A DNA stretch of 27,290 nt from DSOS01 sp035286585. Lineage in GTDB: Bacteria > Chloroflexota > Anaerolineae > Anaerolineales > UBA4823. The notes below the pieces were generated by a model that was not told the DNA's origin, did no database searches, and was given only the letters and a program-made list of their open reading frames with translations. The translations under genes and the position numbers were made by a program. The stretch spans positions 1-27,290 of the forward strand of contig DATEDC010000120.1 of the NCBI GenBank assembly GCA_035286585.1, given 5' to 3'. This document shows positions 15,846 to 24,003 of the stretch, in pieces (the stretch's first letter is position 1; every line of letters begins with the position of its first letter).

Positions 15846-15879
15846 CCTATGCAGGAAGTACCGGCTTTACCCGCCGGTA
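15836..15879 (+). promoter_or_regulatory. Tandem hairpins in the garR-sigma gap
   Basis: The first stem (15836-15843 with 15848-15855, 8 bp with one G-U, loop TACC) overlaps the ECF -10. The second (15859-15865 with 15873-15879, 7 bp, 7-nt loop) would lie in the sigma-factor 5' leader, 19 nt before the GTG start. Neither is followed by a T run, so they are not clear terminators for the upstream gene. Confidence 0.45.
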
Positions 15880-15898
15880 TGCATCGAGGAGCAATGCA

Positions 15899-16498
15899 GT
15901 GCAGGAGAACGAGTCGGTCTGGCTCGAACGCGTCCAAAAGGGCGACGTGGAAGCGTTCGCGTTCCTGGTCGAGGCTTACCAACGACCAGTCTTTAACTTG
16001 TGTTACAGGATGTTAGGTGATCCGCATGAGGCGGAAGATGCAGCCCAGGAGACTTTTTTCCGGGCTTACCGGTCGATCAAGCGCTACGATAACAGTCGCC
16101 CTTTCCCAACCTGGCTGTTGTCCATCGCAGCCCATTATTGTATCGACCAGCTTCGCAAGCGGCGGGTGAACACAATTTCTATCGATGAGCACGATTTTTT
16201 GGAAATTCCAGACGAACAACCCGGACCGGCGACAGCGATGTGGAAATCCTTCGAGCAGGAACGCGTGCGCGAGCTTCTCGCAGAATTGCACCCAACCGAC
16301 CGAGCAGCTGTTGTGATGTATTACTGGTATGACTTTTCTTACGAGGAAATTGGCAAGGCGCTCTCATTAACCTTGAGCGCAGTAAAAAGTCGCCTGCACC
16401 GTGCCCGGCGGAGCATGGCAGATGAATGGATCAAAAGTCAATCCCAGATTGTCCCAAAAGAGAGGGAATATCATGGCGAACAATCACCAGCCTTTTGA
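15899..16498 (+). CDS. ECF-family RNA polymerase sigma factor
   Basis: The 199-residue sigma-70 family protein has only regions 2 and 4. Region 2: EAYQRPVFNLCYRMLGDPHEAEDAAQETFFRAYR, then FPTWLLSIAAHYCIDQLRK. Region 4: LHPTDRAAVVMYYWYDFSYEEIGKALSLTLSAVKSRLHRARR, including the helix-turn-helix. The GTG start has GAGGAG 7 nt upstream; an ATG 5 nt earlier is out of frame. The 3' end overlaps the anti-sigma gene by 26 bp. With the SigW-like promoter upstream it likely drives its own operon when released by the anti-sigma factor. Confidence 0.94.
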   Translation: MQENESVWLERVQKGDVEAFAFLVEAYQRPVFNLCYRMLGDPHEAEDAAQETFFRAYRSIKRYDNSRPFPTWLLSIAAHYCIDQLRKRRVNTISIDEHDFLEIPDEQPGPATAMWKSFEQERVRELLAELHPTDRAAVVMYYWYDFSYEEIGKALSLTLSAVKSRLHRARRSMADEWIKSQSQIVPKEREYHGEQSPAF

Positions 16499-17018
16499 AT
16501 CCTGGATTTTTATGCCTGGAGATCTTACTGCCGGGGATCAGCAAGCTCTGCAAGAACACTTGAAGGAGTGTGAATCTTGCCAGCAGCTCGCTCAAGCCTT
16601 GCAAGGCGTAGAAAGCCGATTGCGTGCTGCCCCGGAGCTATCCCCCACCCCGGGCTTCACCGCTCGTTGGGAAAGCCGACTTGCGGCGGATCGAATCCGG
16701 CGCCAACGTCTGCAAACATACTGGGTTATGCAGGTCTGTATTGGAGGAGCGACGTTCCTCCTTTTATTGACTGTGTTGATGGTCCTACCGTCCCTGCGAT
16801 TGCCTATGCCTGTACTGCTCGCCTGGGGGTATCAGATTTTCGGTGTATTTTCTTACTTTGGCAGTCTGGGCAAGGCAGCCTTGACCATTACTGGTACGCT
16901 ACTCGGCGCCATACCGATAACGCTCTGGATTGCCATCCTGGTGGCGATGTGTTCTTTGAGCGCGCTCTGGCTCGTGGCTTTCCAACGGCTCACTGCACCA
17001 CGGAGGGTTGCACAATGA
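16473..17018 (+). CDS. Zinc-type membrane anti-sigma factor
   Basis: The 181-residue protein has an N-terminal anti-sigma domain with the HxxxCxxC zinc motif (H29, C33, C36) within EHLKECESCQQL, as in ZAS/RsrA/ChrR-type proteins. A short charged linker and two or three membrane helices follow (about 86-104, 108-130, 140-170). The ATG has AGAGGGA upstream. It overlaps the sigma gene by 26 bp and the next gene by 4 bp (ATGA). The expected role is to hold the ECF factor at the membrane until an envelope or redox signal arrives; the signal is unknown. Confidence 0.88.
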   Translation: MANNHQPFESWIFMPGDLTAGDQQALQEHLKECESCQQLAQALQGVESRLRAAPELSPTPGFTARWESRLAADRIRRQRLQTYWVMQVCIGGATFLLLLTVLMVLPSLRLPMPVLLAWGYQIFGVFSYFGSLGKAALTITGTLLGAIPITLWIAILVAMCSLSALWLVAFQRLTAPRRVAQ

Positions 17019-17956
17019 GAATGAAGTATAGAGCCCTGTTATGGTTGATGCTCTTGATCCCCCTGACCTGGCCCCAGGCAGCCATGGCGGCGGGCACACT
17101 GGATGACGAGGTGGTGTTTGGGGGTACTTTCAGACTCGAGAGCGGTGAAACCCTGGATGGGAGCCTGATCGTGGTGGGGGGAATTGCGACGCTGGAGGAC
17201 GGATCAATCGTGACGGGCGATGTCATCTTGTTTGGGGGGACTATCCAGGCAGCCGGACTGGTCGAGGGAAACGTGATTGGTTTGGGAGGCTTGATCACAT
17301 TGGATGACACCGCGGTTGTCGAAGGCGATCTGACGACAATCGGCGCCCACGTCGAGCAGGCTGCCGGCGCGCAGGTGAAAGGCGAGATCACGGATACGAG
17401 CCGTGGTCCATTTGTTTTCAGGTTCCCGGGAGGCGTGCGCTTCCCGCGCATCGATTTCGGTACCTCGCCGCTCTTAAGTTTTATCTGGTTTACGTTTAAA
17501 ATTTTCCTCTGGGCTGCCCTGGCGGTCCTGACGGTTCTTTTCTTGCCTGCTCACACAGAGCGAGTCTCTGCTGCCGCGGTGGAACAACCCCTGGTGGCTG
17601 GCGGCCTGGGATTGCTCAGCCTGGCCGTCCTGCCCCTGGTCACGCTGATTTTCCTGGTTACCATCGTCTTGATTCCAGCAGTGCCGGTGCTGGCTATGGT
17701 GGTCGCGCTTGCCTGGATGCTTGGGTTGGTTTCCCTGGGAATGGAGGTTGGGAAACGACTGGCGAAACTTGCCAACCAGGAATGGGTCAGTGCAGTTTAT
17801 TCTGGGGTGGGCACATTTACTCTCATCCTGGTTCTGAACAGCCTGGATGCATTCATTCCTTGTGTTGGCTGGGTGATCTCCGCCCTGGTAGGCCTGGTAG
17901 GGCTTGGCGCTGTTCTCTTGACTCGCTTTGGAACCCAAAGCTACCCTTTAGAGTAA
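17015..17956 (+). CDS. Polymer-forming (bactofilin-like) beta-helix membrane protein
   Basis: The 313-residue protein starts with a signal peptide (about 1-25, ending AMAAG). Residues about 28-130 form a regular short beta-strand repeat rich in Gly, Val and Ile with alternating EG/DG turns (VVGGIATLEDGSIVTGDVIL, then EGNVIGLGGLITLDD), as in bactofilins, but here extracytoplasmic. Four or so membrane helices follow (about 150-176, 190-222, 224-245, 270-310). ATG 17015 overlaps the anti-sigma stop and has GGAGGG upstream. It is probably the effector or sensor of the sigma operon. Its end overlaps the convergent YhhN gene by 9 bp. Confidence 0.78.
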   Translation: MRMKYRALLWLMLLIPLTWPQAAMAAGTLDDEVVFGGTFRLESGETLDGSLIVVGGIATLEDGSIVTGDVILFGGTIQAAGLVEGNVIGLGGLITLDDTAVVEGDLTTIGAHVEQAAGAQVKGEITDTSRGPFVFRFPGGVRFPRIDFGTSPLLSFIWFTFKIFLWAALAVLTVLFLPAHTERVSAAAVEQPLVAGGLGLLSLAVLPLVTLIFLVTIVLIPAVPVLAMVVALAWMLGLVSLGMEVGKRLAKLANQEWVSAVYSGVGTFTLILVLNSLDAFIPCVGWVISALVGLVGLGAVLLTRFGTQSYPLE

Positions 17957-18634
17957 TGGAATCGCCTGATATGTGTAATGCAGGTAGGAACCGGCGATGA
18001 TCAGCGCCTGCCCGATATGATATGTGCTCATGATGATGAGTCTGCTGCGTCGGATTGGGGCAGTGAAGCGGTTCAAAGCCAGAACGGCGTCCGAAAGGAA
18101 AAACAAAAGCGCCCCGGCGCTGACCATCAGAGCGGGTCCTTCGAGCCAGTCGGCTCGCACCAGCGTAATAAGCGCAGAGAGCAGCATTACGGAAATGACA
18201 AAGCTATAGATGGAGACGGGTATTTGCAGGCTGGAGTCGCCAGACGATTGAAGCCCGGCGAATATTACCCGGATCAGCCGCAGAGCGACCAGGCCGACGG
18301 CGACCGTCAGCAAGAGGCTTGCGAGATTTATTGGAGGAATGGTTGGATTGAAACCAATCACATAACAAATGTGGGCTGACAGGAAAGCCAGCCAGGCGGC
18401 AATGAAACGCTCCTTCGGCAATAACAGGAAAATATCTCCAGCCAGAGAGAACACCAGACCGGCTGCAAACCAGGCGAGGCGACCCTCAAAACTGCTTACG
18501 CTCCACAACCAGGCGAGGAGGGTGAGAATCGCGGCCGGCTTGGTAAGATACTCCAGGCGTTTCAAACTTTTGCTGACCGAAAGCCAGTTGCCCAAAGCGA
18601 ATACAATGAATAGCCACAACAGATATTGAGACAA
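17948..18634 (-). CDS. YhhN family membrane protein (lysoplasmalogenase-like)
   Basis: The 228-residue protein has about seven to eight membrane helices. The YhhN/TMEM86 motifs are visible: SLAGDIFLLLP with the conserved Asp, HICYVIGF, and GALLFFLSDAVLALNRF with the second conserved Asp. TMEM86 enzymes cleave the vinyl ether of lysoplasmalogen; bacterial members are presumed similar but poorly tested. The start is TTG 18634 with GAGGTG 8 nt upstream. It follows era by 44 bp on the same strand and overlaps the convergent beta-helix gene by 9 bp, with no terminator between the two convergent genes. Confidence 0.85.
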   Translation of the reverse strand: MSQYLLWLFIVFALGNWLSVSKSLKRLEYLTKPAAILTLLAWLWSVSSFEGRLAWFAAGLVFSLAGDIFLLLPKERFIAAWLAFLSAHICYVIGFNPTIPPINLASLLLTVAVGLVALRLIRVIFAGLQSSGDSSLQIPVSIYSFVISVMLLSALITLVRADWLEGPALMVSAGALLFFLSDAVLALNRFTAPIRRSRLIIMSTYHIGQALIIAGSYLHYTYQAIPLL

Positions 18635-18678
18635 GAGAGTTTCACCTCGGCGGTGTGGATGAAAAAGTTACGCCAGGT

Positions 18679-19587
18679 TCAAAATCCCAGCCAGCGCAGC
18701 ACTTTTTCGTCGTTCCGCCAGTTTTTTCTGACTTTTACGCGCAAGCGCAAATACACCCTGCGCCCGCTCATCGCCTCGATCTCCTTGCGAGCCATGCCCC
18801 CGATTTGTTTCAGCATGCTCCCGCCCTGACCAATCACAATTCCTTTGTGTGATTCTCGCTCTACGAACACCGTCGCTTCGATATAAGCGCCCTGCTCACC
18901 GCGTTCTTGATATTGATCGATACGGGTGGCAATCCCATGGGGAACTTCATCCCGCAGCAGAGTTAAGGCTGCTTCGCGAATCAGGTCGGCTGCGATCTCG
19001 CGTTCACGAAGGTCAGTGATCTGCTCGCTTGGAAAGTACAGCTCACCTTCAGGCAACCTGGCGACGATCATATCCATGAGTGTGTCCAGGTTTGCCCCAT
19101 ATTTAGCCGAGATGCGGATCGTTTCGCCTACCGGGAGCACTTTGGAGTATTTTTCTGTGCTGCCCTCGTATTCTTCGGCGTCAACAAGGTCTATCTTGTT
19201 CAGAGCAAGAAGCGTCGGAATCTTTCGCTTCAGATTTTTGATCAGCCCCGCCAGCAGCAGATCTTCTTCATCTGGCGGTTGGCTGGCGTCCACGATCCAA
19301 ACAATCAAGTCGCAGTCCTCCATCACCGTACTGGCCTCTTTGTTCATGTTTTCGCCAAGTTTGTTCCTGGGCTGGTGCAGACCGGGGGTGTCCACAAATA
19401 TGACCTGGGCGTCATCTCTGGTCAGTATCCCTATTTGCCGCTTGCGAGTGGTCTGAGGCCGGGAAGAGACGGCGGCGATCTTCTGACCCAGGAGGCTATT
19501 AATTAGCGTAGATTTGCCTACATTCGGCTTTCCCAAAACGGCGACGAAGCCTGATTTGTAAGTCTTTTTGGGGAGATTGTTTTCCAT
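18679..19587 (-). CDS. era: GTPase Era
   Basis: Era is an essential GTPase that binds the 3' end of 16S rRNA during 30S maturation. In the 302-residue protein I see G1 GKPNVGKST, G2 SSRPQTTRKRQ, G3 VDTPGLHQP, G4 NKID, G5 ISAKYG, and the C-terminal KH domain with GIVIGQGGSMLKQIG. I chose ATG 19587 over an in-frame TTG at 19593. No ribosome site precedes it; instead TGTTAGAAT, an extended -10 element, ends 6 nt before the ATG, which suggests a leaderless transcript. Confidence 0.96.
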   Translation of the reverse strand: MENNLPKKTYKSGFVAVLGKPNVGKSTLINSLLGQKIAAVSSRPQTTRKRQIGILTRDDAQVIFVDTPGLHQPRNKLGENMNKEASTVMEDCDLIVWIVDASQPPDEEDLLLAGLIKNLKRKIPTLLALNKIDLVDAEEYEGSTEKYSKVLPVGETIRISAKYGANLDTLMDMIVARLPEGELYFPSEQITDLREREIAADLIREAALTLLRDEVPHGIATRIDQYQERGEQGAYIEATVFVERESHKGIVIGQGGSMLKQIGGMARKEIEAMSGRRVYLRLRVKVRKNWRNDEKVLRWLGF

Positions 19588-19593
19588 GATCAA

Positions 19594-19602
19594 ATTCTAA
19601 CA
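19594..19602 (-). promoter_or_regulatory. Extended -10 promoter giving a leaderless era transcript
   Basis: The minus strand reads TGTTAGAAT, an extended -10 (TGn plus TAGAAT), whose last base is 6 nt from the era ATG. The A of the ATG would be +1. No convincing -35 was seen. Confidence 0.55.
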
Positions 19603-19682
19603 GACAAAGGGGCGAGAAGAATCGGAGAAAGTCATACCGGTGGTGCTTTTTCGGTAGGGATGGAACTTATCAAATGTTAATA

Positions 19683-19731
19683 AAATTTTAGGTCAAATAT
19701 ATTGACTTTGAGCTAAATTTTAGGTTATAAT
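19683..19731 (+). promoter_or_regulatory. rpoB promoter with an 11-bp direct repeat pair
   Basis: TTGACT (19702-19707), 18 bp, TATAAT (19726-19731). Two copies of AAATTTTAGGT (19683-19693 and 19715-19725) lie 32 bp apart; the second fills the spacer up to the -10. This AT-rich block is the only strong promoter in the gap between era and rpoB, and gives a leader of about 150 nt. Confidence 0.75.
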
Positions 19732-19785
19732 TTACTTTTGTCTATTGGGTAGCAGGTGGTTTCTGAGTTGTAAAGTAACCGAATG

Positions 19786-19843
19786 GCGTAAAACGTATGT
19801 GCAACGTAAGGGATGCAAAGCCCTCACGCTCCTCGTTTTACGC
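19786..19843 (+). promoter_or_regulatory. Structured 5' leader of rpoB
   Basis: A perfect 10-bp outer stem (19786-19795 with 19834-19843) encloses an inner 8-bp stem with one mismatch (19805-19812 with 19821-19828). The outer stem is followed by TTTTGTC, a weak terminator-like tail. It ends 43 nt before the rpoB ATG, so it could work as an attenuator or an autoregulatory site. Confidence 0.6.
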
Positions 19844-19886
19844 TTTTGTCACGTTTAGCCCAAGGTGGTAAACCAGGAGAGAATAA

Positions 19887-22800
19887 ATGGCAAACGATTT
19901 GCCCAGCAAAAGTTATGCCCGCATCAATGTTCAGCTCGATCTGCCAGACCTGATCGAGGTGCAGATTGAGTCCTTTAAACGGCTGAAGAAAGAGGGCCTG
20001 GTAGATCTATTTAATGAGCTGTCACCCATCGAATCATACAACAAGGGAATGAAACTGCATTTCCCAGGAAATACGGTTGAATCGAAAGAGTTTGGATTAA
20101 CCTACTGGTTTGGAGAACCCAAGCATACGATTGAGGAGTGCGTAGAGAGGGACCTGACTTACGCTTCACCGTTGTACGTTTCGGTCTTGCTGGAAGGTCC
20201 GGATGTCCCCGAGCCGATCAAACAGGATATCTTTCTGGGCGATTTTCCCGAAATGACCGAGAAAGGCACCTTTATTATCAACGGCACCGAGCGGGTAGTG
20301 GTCTCGCAGCTCATCCGATCTCCTGGCGTATACTTCGAAGCGCCAATCGATCGATCCACCGGGCGGCCTCTCGCCATGGCCAAGCTGATCCCCGACCGGG
20401 GTGCATGGATGGAGTTTGAGACCCGCAAATCGGACTACCTGACATTGCGTTTCAACCGCAAACGCACCGTGCCTATCACGATTTTCCTGCGCGCCCTGGC
20501 CGCAGTGAAAGACGGCCTTTCGGATAACCCGCTTGGTGACGGCACAGACGAAGACCTGTTGAGAATATTCGGAGATGTGGATAACAACCCGGATCGCATG
20601 TTCATCGCCTCCACCTTCTCCCAAGAGCCAGAATGGGAATTGAGCGATGATCTAACCATCGCCCAGGCAGCCTTGCTGGAGTTCTTCAAGCGCATGCGCC
20701 CCGGTGATCCCGCAACACTCGAGAACGCCAAAGATTTTTTGGAAGAGCAACTGTTCGACCAACGCCATTACGATTTGGAAAGAGTTGGACGTTATAAACT
20801 CAACCAAAAATTGGAGCTACATGAGTTGGTCCCTATCACCCACCGCACGGTGACCAAATGGGATATCCTGCGCCTGGTCAGGCGGATGATTTTGATCAAC
20901 AACGGCGTCCAATCGGCAGACGATATCGACCACCTGGGTAACCGCCGGGCGAAAACCGTTGGCGAGCTGATCCAAAACAAGCTGCGCATCGGTTTGCGCA
21001 GAATGGAGCGGGTCATCAAGGAAAGGATGTCCATCCGCGACCAGGATCAAATATCCCCAATCACATTGATCAACATCCGCCCGGTGGTTGCGGCGTTGCG
21101 CGAGTTCTTTGGCTCCAGCCAGTTGTCGCAATTCATGGATCAGACCAATCCCCTGGCTGAGCTGCGACATAAACGCACCCTCTCAGCTCTGGGCCCCGGT
21201 GGCTTGCGGCGAGAGCGGGCCGGCTTTGACGTACGGGATGTGCACCACTCGCACTATGGTCGTATTTGCCCCATCGAAACACCGGAGGGCCCAAACATTG
21301 GCTTGATCGGTCGTCTGGCTTCCTTTGCGAAAGTAAACGAATACGGTTTTATTGAAACCCCGTACCGCCGGGTGCGCAAAAGTATGAGCCCCACAGATCC
21401 CAAGCTGGTTGGCAGAGCTTTTCGAGAAGACCTGTTCAATCCCAAGACCGGGAAAATCATTGCTAAAAAGGGAGAGCGCATCACAGAGAAACTCGCTGCA
21501 AAGATCAGCAAATTGGATCTTCCGGAAGTGCTGATCGTGCCATATGTCTCCAATGATGTGGAGTATCTCTCAGCGGATGTAGAAGACCGGTTTGTAATCG
21601 CCCAGGCAAATACACCGCTCACCGAGCAGGTCGAATTCGTCCGCTCGCGGGTATCCTCCCGGTATCACTCGACCTTTATATTTTCGACCCCGGAAAGCAT
21701 CGATTACATGGACGTGGCGCCGCACCAGATTGTTGGCATCAGCGCGGCTTTGATCCCCTTCCTGGAGCACGATGACGCCAACCGGGCATTGATGGGCTCG
21801 AACATGCAAGCTCAGGCGGTGCCGTTGCTCAGGCCAGACGTCCCTCAGGTTTCAACAGGGATGGAATACGATGCCGCGCGCGACTCCGGGCAGGTAGTCA
21901 TTGCCGAGGAGGATGGCGAAGTCATTTCGGTGACCGGGCGGTCGATCGTAATTCGCTCCAGCGAAGGAAAGCTGCACACCTACAATTTACGGAAATACCA
22001 TCGCTCCAACCAGAGCACCTGTATCGATCAACGCCCAGCGGTGGTCAAGGGCCAGATTATTAAGTGCAATGACGTGATCGCTGACTCTTCCTCGACGGAG
22101 AGCGGTGAGCTGGCTTTGGGGCAAAACGTGATTGTGGCGTTTATCTCCTGGGAGGGCGGGAACTTTGAAGACGCCATCCTGATCTCTGAGCGCCTGGTTC
22201 AGGACGATGTTTTTACTTCTGTACATATCGAGAAATACGAAGTCGAATCCCGGGACACGCGTTTAGGACCCGAGGAGATCACCCGCGATATCCCCAATGT
22301 CGGTGAAGACGCTATCAAGGATCTGGATGAGCACGGCATTATCCGCATCGGCGCAGAAGTAGGACCTAACGATATTCTGGTAGGCAAAATTTCGCCCAAA
22401 GGCGAGAAAGAGCTCACCCCCGAAGAGCGCTTGCTGCGTGCAATCTTTGGCGAGAAATCTCGTGACGTAAAAGACACCTCTCTGCGCATGCCGCACGGTG
22501 AGCGTGGTAAGGTTGTGGAAGTGAAGGTTTTCACGCGTGAAGAAAATGCTGACTTGTCGGCGGGTGTGGACACAATGGTGAGAGTCTCGGTCGCCCAGAG
22601 ACGCAAGATCACCGCTGGAGATAAAATGGCAGGGCGCCATGGTAACAAGGGCGTGGTTTCCAAGGTGGTGCCTGTCGAAGATATGCCGTTTCTGGATGAC
22701 GGCACGCTCGTGGATATTATCTTGAACCCTCTGGGCGTGCCCGGGCGCATGAACATCGGTCAGGTTTTGGAAACTCACCTTGGTTGGGCATCCAGCCGCC

Positions 22801-23801
22801 TGGGTTTTCGCGCCATTTCTCCTGTCTTTGACGGCGCCGGGGAAGAAGAAATCGAAGCGGAACTGGCAAGAGCCTGGATGATTGAGAAAGCCTGGCAGGA
22901 AACTGGCGAGAAAGCCTGGGAATGGTTAGCGGAGCAGGAGTATGATCCGGAAGCCTTTGAGGATGACGATGAAATCCGCCGACTTTACCTGGAATTCTGG
23001 CTTGGCGAGCGCAGCTACGATGTCCTCCAGTTCTCTTCTGATCCGCATTATGCTCGCCGTTCGGTGCTGCGCGAATGGCTGCGCGACCACGGCTATGACC
23101 CGGAGCGGATCCTGTATTTCGGCACTCATGACGCCGTCGATGGCAGATTTGATCGCCAAACACAAGATAAAGAAGCCATCAACGCCTGCCTGCGTTTATG
23201 GATGCAGCATCTGGGTGAAGATGTGACAGCTTTAACAGATGAAGAACTTCAAGGGAAGGCTGAAGAAGTCGCCATGAGCCGGGGTAAACCCACACCTATT
23301 CTTGGCAAGCAGATTTTACGAGATGGCAAAACCGGTGAAGCCTACGATCAACCTGTGACCGTGGGCGTGATGACGATGCTCAAGCTGCATCACCTGGTTG
23401 AGGATAAGGTGCATGCGCGTTCTACGGGTCCATATAGCCTGGTTTCGCAACAGCCGTTAGGCGGTAAAGCCCAATTTGGCGGTCAGCGTTTTGGCGAGAT
23501 GGAAGTCTGGGCGCTGGAAGCCTACGGCGCTGCCTATACGCTACAAGAGATGCTGACCGTAAAATCGGATGATGTTCAAGGGCGGGTGAAAGCGTACGAA
23601 TCGATCGTTAAAGGCGAGCCAATTGAAGAGCCCAGCATCCCGGCCTCTTTCCGGGTTTTGGTAAAGGAGCTGCAAAGCCTGGGTCTGGCAGTGGAAGCTG
23701 TTACCGATTCGGGAGAGCTGATCAAGTTTGGCAAGGAAGAAGAGCGTGCCAGACCGCCCAGGTTGGCCACCGGTTTACTGGGTTTGGGCGAAGAATTTTA
23801 A
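19887..23801 (+). CDS. rpoB: DNA-directed RNA polymerase subunit beta
   Basis: This is the catalytic beta subunit of RNA polymerase. The 1304 residues exceed the roughly 1190 of Bacillus. Conserved segments include SPGVYFE, the rifampicin region (SQLSQFMDQTNPLAELRHKR), CPIETPEGPNIGLIG, KMAGRHGNKGVVS, and the C-terminal HARSTGPYSLVSQQPLGGKA with GGQRFGEMEVWALEAYGAA. The extra length lies at about residues 986-1135, between SPVFDGA and LRDGKTGE, an acidic Trp-rich insertion containing an internal repeat. AGGAG lies upstream of the ATG. rpoC does not follow; rpsL does, after a 202-bp gap. The rifampicin pocket has T at the E. coli R529 position and R at T525. Confidence 0.98.
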   Translation: MANDLPSKSYARINVQLDLPDLIEVQIESFKRLKKEGLVDLFNELSPIESYNKGMKLHFPGNTVESKEFGLTYWFGEPKHTIEECVERDLTYASPLYVSVLLEGPDVPEPIKQDIFLGDFPEMTEKGTFIINGTERVVVSQLIRSPGVYFEAPIDRSTGRPLAMAKLIPDRGAWMEFETRKSDYLTLRFNRKRTVPITIFLRALAAVKDGLSDNPLGDGTDEDLLRIFGDVDNNPDRMFIASTFSQEPEWELSDDLTIAQAALLEFFKRMRPGDPATLENAKDFLEEQLFDQRHYDLERVGRYKLNQKLELHELVPITHRTVTKWDILRLVRRMILINNGVQSADDIDHLGNRRAKTVGELIQNKLRIGLRRMERVIKERMSIRDQDQISPITLINIRPVVAALREFFGSSQLSQFMDQTNPLAELRHKRTLSALGPGGLRRERAGFDVRDVHHSHYGRICPIETPEGPNIGLIGRLASFAKVNEYGFIETPYRRVRKSMSPTDPKLVGRAFREDLFNPKTGKIIAKKGERITEKLAAKISKLDLPEVLIVPYVSNDVEYLSADVEDRFVIAQANTPLTEQVEFVRSRVSSRYHSTFIFSTPESIDYMDVAPHQIVGISAALIPFLEHDDANRALMGSNMQAQAVPLLRPDVPQVSTGMEYDAARDSGQVVIAEEDGEVISVTGRSIVIRSSEGKLHTYNLRKYHRSNQSTCIDQRPAVVKGQIIKCNDVIADSSSTESGELALGQNVIVAFISWEGGNFEDAILISERLVQDDVFTSVHIEKYEVESRDTRLGPEEITRDIPNVGEDAIKDLDEHGIIRIGAEVGPNDILVGKISPKGEKELTPEERLLRAIFGEKSRDVKDTSLRMPHGERGKVVEVKVFTREENADLSAGVDTMVRVSVAQRRKITAGDKMAGRHGNKGVVSKVVPVEDMPFLDDGTLVDIILNPLGVPGRMNIGQVLETHLGWASSRLGFRAISPVFDGAGEEEIEAELARAWMIEKAWQETGEKAWEWLAEQEYDPEAFEDDDEIRRLYLEFWLGERSYDVLQFSSDPHYARRSVLREWLRDHGYDPERILYFGTHDAVDGRFDRQTQDKEAINACLRLWMQHLGEDVTALTDEELQGKAEEVAMSRGKPTPILGKQILRDGKTGEAYDQPVTVGVMTMLKLHHLVEDKVHARSTGPYSLVSQQPLGGKAQFGGQRFGEMEVWALEAYGAAYTLQEMLTVKSDDVQGRVKAYESIVKGEPIEEPSIPASFRVLVKELQSLGLAVEAVTDSGELIKFGKEEERARPPRLATGLLGLGEEF

Positions 23802-23821
23802 AAATTCGCCTGAAACCAGTC

Positions 23822-23850
23822 TTGACGATACCTGTTACGCATGTTACAAT
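23822..23850 (+). promoter_or_regulatory. Sigma-70-type promoter of the str operon
   Basis: TTGACG (23822-23827), 17 bp, TACAAT (23845-23850), starting 20 bp after the rpoB stop. It would start rpsL-rpsG-fusA-tuf transcription at about 23857, with a leader of about 147 nt. No terminator separates rpoB from it, so readthrough is also possible. Confidence 0.7.
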
Positions 23851-23876
23851 CGCGGTTCGTTGACCCTTAAATATAT

Positions 23877-23953
23877 TTGGCGGCAAGTACCCCCGCCGAA
23901 ACTTGATTGACACTGATGACAAATGGAGAGGCCATCATGCACGTCGATGGCCT
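23877..23953 (+). promoter_or_regulatory. Two hairpins in the rpsL leader
   Basis: Hairpin 1 has arms 23877-23883 and 23893-23899 (7 bp with one G-U). Hairpin 2 has arms 23929-23936 and 23946-23953 (8 bp perfect, 9-nt loop), extended by one more G-C pair. Neither has a T run. They precede the rpsL ribosome site (GGAGG at 23994-23998) and could be a ribosomal-protein regulatory leader. Confidence 0.45.
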
Positions 23954-24003
23954 CCCTTAATGAATATGGCTTTTACATCCGTTGTATTATTCTGGAGGCT
24001 TGT

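Noticed and set aside
23907..23912. TTGACA in the rpsL leader as a second promoter
   Set aside because: No -10-like hexamer occurs 16-18 bp downstream.
23923..24003. In-frame upstream extension of rpsL starting at ATG 23923
   Set aside because: The added 27 residues are unlike S12, the conserved protein begins at GTG 24004 with a good ribosome site, and the extension overlaps a leader hairpin.
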